From: Paracoccaceae bacterium
GTDB taxonomy: Bacteria > Pseudomonadota > Alphaproteobacteria > Rhodobacterales > Rhodobacteraceae
Reading direction: 5' to 3'
Assembly: GCA_026982255.1 (NCBI GenBank)
Contig: JALSHL010000020.1
Span: 1 to 6,356 of the forward strand
DNA length: 6,356 bases
In this document: positions 5,325 through 6,356 of the stretch, piece after piece
Layout: every line of letters starts with the position of its first letter
Numbering within the stretch: position 1 is the stretch's first letter
Notes under the pieces: model-generated
Seen by the model: the letters and a program-made list of their open reading frames with translations, nothing else
Databases searched by the model: none
What the model was told of the DNA's origin: nothing
Translations under genes and position numbers: made by a program

Positions 5325-6119
5325 ATGCACCGCTTGCCGCCATTCAAAAAGCTGATTTTACTGGTTTTTACGGGATTCCTGCTGTTGCGCCCCGTGGCGG
5401 GCGCGGCGGAGCCGGTGCTGGTGGCGGCGGCGTCCTCGCTCCGTTTCGCGCTGGCGGAGCTGGTGCAGGGGTTCGAGGCGGAAACCGGATTGCAGGTGGT
5501 GCCGGTTTACGGGTCCTCGGGCAATTTCGCGCGCCAGATCCGGCAGGGTGCGCCGTTCCAGGTGTTTCTGTCGGCCGATGAAACCTATGTGCGCGATCTG
5601 GCGGCGGAGGGGCTGACGCGGGATGCGGGGGTGCGCTATGCGGTCGGGCGGCTGGTTCTGGCGGTGCCGGCGGGCGGGGCGTTGCGGGTCGATGGCGAAC
5701 TGGCGGATGTAGCGTCGGCGATCAGCGACGGGCGGTTGCAGCGGTTTGCCATCGCCAACCCCGACCATGCGCCCTATGGCGTGCGGGCGCGCGAGGTGTT
5801 GCAGGCGCGTGGCCTCTGGCCGGCAATCGGGCCGAAGCTGGTGCTGGGCGAGAATGTCGGGCAGGCGGCGCAATTCGTGTTTTCGGGCAATGCGCAGGGC
5901 GGATTGCTGGCCTATGCGCTGGTGCTGGCGCCGGATGCGCCGGAGGGAATCACCTATGCGCTGATTCCCGAGGATTTGCACGCGCCGCTGGGGCAGCGGA
6001 TGGTGTTGCTGGAAAAGGCCGGACCGGTGGCGGAGGCGTTTTACGGATACATGAAGGGGCCGGAGGCGGCGGCGGTTCTGGAACGCTACGGTTTTGCCGT
6101 GCCGGATGCGGGGGAGTAG
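5325..6119 (+). CDS. modA: Molybdate ABC transporter, periplasmic substrate-binding protein
   Basis: A 264-residue ModA that captures molybdate (perhaps tungstate) in the periplasm and delivers it to ModBC. A signal peptide is clear: basic residues (Lys8, Lys9), a hydrophobic core at about 10-21, and an AGA cleavage motif at 25-27. The mature protein begins near AEPVLVAAASSLRFAL. Ligand-contact regions typical of the family are visible: the Ser37/Ser38 loop, GSSGNFARQI (63-72, with Ser64/Ser65), the NPDHAPYG segment (145-152), Val178 in GENVGQA, and Tyr197 in LLAYALV. These correspond to the Ser, Ser, Ala, Val and Tyr sites of E. coli ModA, judging by motif order and not by alignment. The ATG is preceded by GGAGAG eight bases upstream. 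The stop is one base before modB, so modAB are translated as one operon, with modC expected beyond the window. Confidence 0.95.
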   Translation: MHRLPPFKKLILLVFTGFLLLRPVAGAAEPVLVAAASSLRFALAELVQGFEAETGLQVVPVYGSSGNFARQIRQGAPFQVFLSADETYVRDLAAEGLTRDAGVRYAVGRLVLAVPAGGALRVDGELADVASAISDGRLQRFAIANPDHAPYGVRAREVLQARGLWPAIGPKLVLGENVGQAAQFVFSGNAQGGLLAYALVLAPDAPEGITYALIPEDLHAPLGQRMVLLEKAGPVAEAFYGYMKGPEAAAVLERYGFAVPDAGE

Positions 6120-6120
6120 T

Positions 6121-6356
6121 ATGGACTGGGAGGCGCTTTTCCTGTCTTTCCGGCTTGCGGGGCTGACGGCGCTGCTGCTGATCCCGCTAGGAGTGCTGGC
6201 CGGGCGGGCGCTGGCCTATGGCCGGTTTCATGGCAAGGGGCTGGCCGAGGCGCTGGTGGCGTTGCCGCTGGTGCTGCCGCCGACGGTTTTCGGTTATTAC
6301 CTGCTGGTGTCTTTCGGGGCGGCCTCGCCGCTGGGGGTGTTCTGGGAACGGGCCTT
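6121..6356 (+). CDS. modB: Molybdate ABC transporter permease (3' part cut by window edge)
   Basis: The first 78 residues of a ModB-type inner-membrane permease. It opens with MDWEALFLSFRLAGLTALLL, the usual short periplasmic start followed by a first membrane helix (about 8-31). A cytoplasmic loop then leads to the diagnostic second helix with LPLVLPPTVFGYYLL (48-62). The rest, including the EAA loop that contacts the ModC ATPase, lies past the right edge (family length is about 220-235). The ATG is one base after the modA stop, with a GGGGAG ribosome binding site (6111-6116) inside the modA end, consistent with translational coupling. Confidence 0.93.
   Translation, partial: MDWEALFLSFRLAGLTALLLIPLGVLAGRALAYGRFHGKGLAEALVALPLVLPPTVFGYYLLVSFGAASPLGVFWERA

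Noticed and set aside
1..6356. Search for defence systems, mobile elements, CRISPR arrays, tRNAs and toxin-antitoxin genes
   Set aside because: No transposase, integrase, direct-repeat array, tRNA-like fold or small paired genes were seen. The window reads as ordinary metabolic and transport genes.

Overview
This is a high-GC, gene-dense stretch (mid-60s % GC by eye) that looks like an ordinary chromosome segment of an alphaproteobacterium, most likely of the Rhodobacterales/Roseobacter type. That placement rests on the protein styles (short pyrimidine-nucleotidase HAD start, CarA, GatB/YqeY, GT2 enzyme), the strong G/C third-position bias, and carA lying divergently beside a GatB/YqeY gene. 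No mobile element, CRISPR array, tRNA or rRNA was seen. No intergenic gap exceeds 187 bp.

Layout: (1) Positions 1-485, minus strand, hold the 5' part of a HAD-family pyrimidine 5'-nucleotidase that runs off the left edge. (2) A 106-bp divergent spacer carries a perfect 8-bp inverted repeat. (3) Positions 592-1972, plus strand, hold a tight two-gene unit: a GntR/FCD regulator followed one base later by a 2-keto-4-pentenoate hydratase-family enzyme. (4) Converging on it, and overlapping its 3' end by 85 bp, is a minus-strand membrane family 2 glycosyltransferase (1888-3393, GTG start). (5) Upstream of that, on the same strand, is carA (3450-4631). A 56-nt spacer rich in overlapping inverted repeats separates the two. 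(6) A 187-bp AT-rich divergent control region holds good candidate promoters for carA and for the next gene. (7) Positions 4819-5271, plus strand, hold a GatB/YqeY-domain protein. (8) Positions 5325-6356, plus strand, hold modA and the start of modB, the periplasmic and membrane parts of a molybdate ABC transporter. modB runs off the right edge.

The genes fall into separate functional units: nucleotide metabolism (HAD nucleotidase, CarA), an organic-acid regulator/hydratase pair, a lone sugar transferase that may be co-transcribed with carA, a tRNA-amidation-related small protein, and molybdate uptake. I found no convincing new multi-gene system. The points most worth a second look are local: the glycosyltransferase tail that reads antisense into the hydratase gene; the mutually exclusive hairpins between carA and the glycosyltransferase, one of which ends exactly at the GTG start; the inverted repeat just before the GntR ribosome binding site; and a possible leaderless start for the HAD gene.
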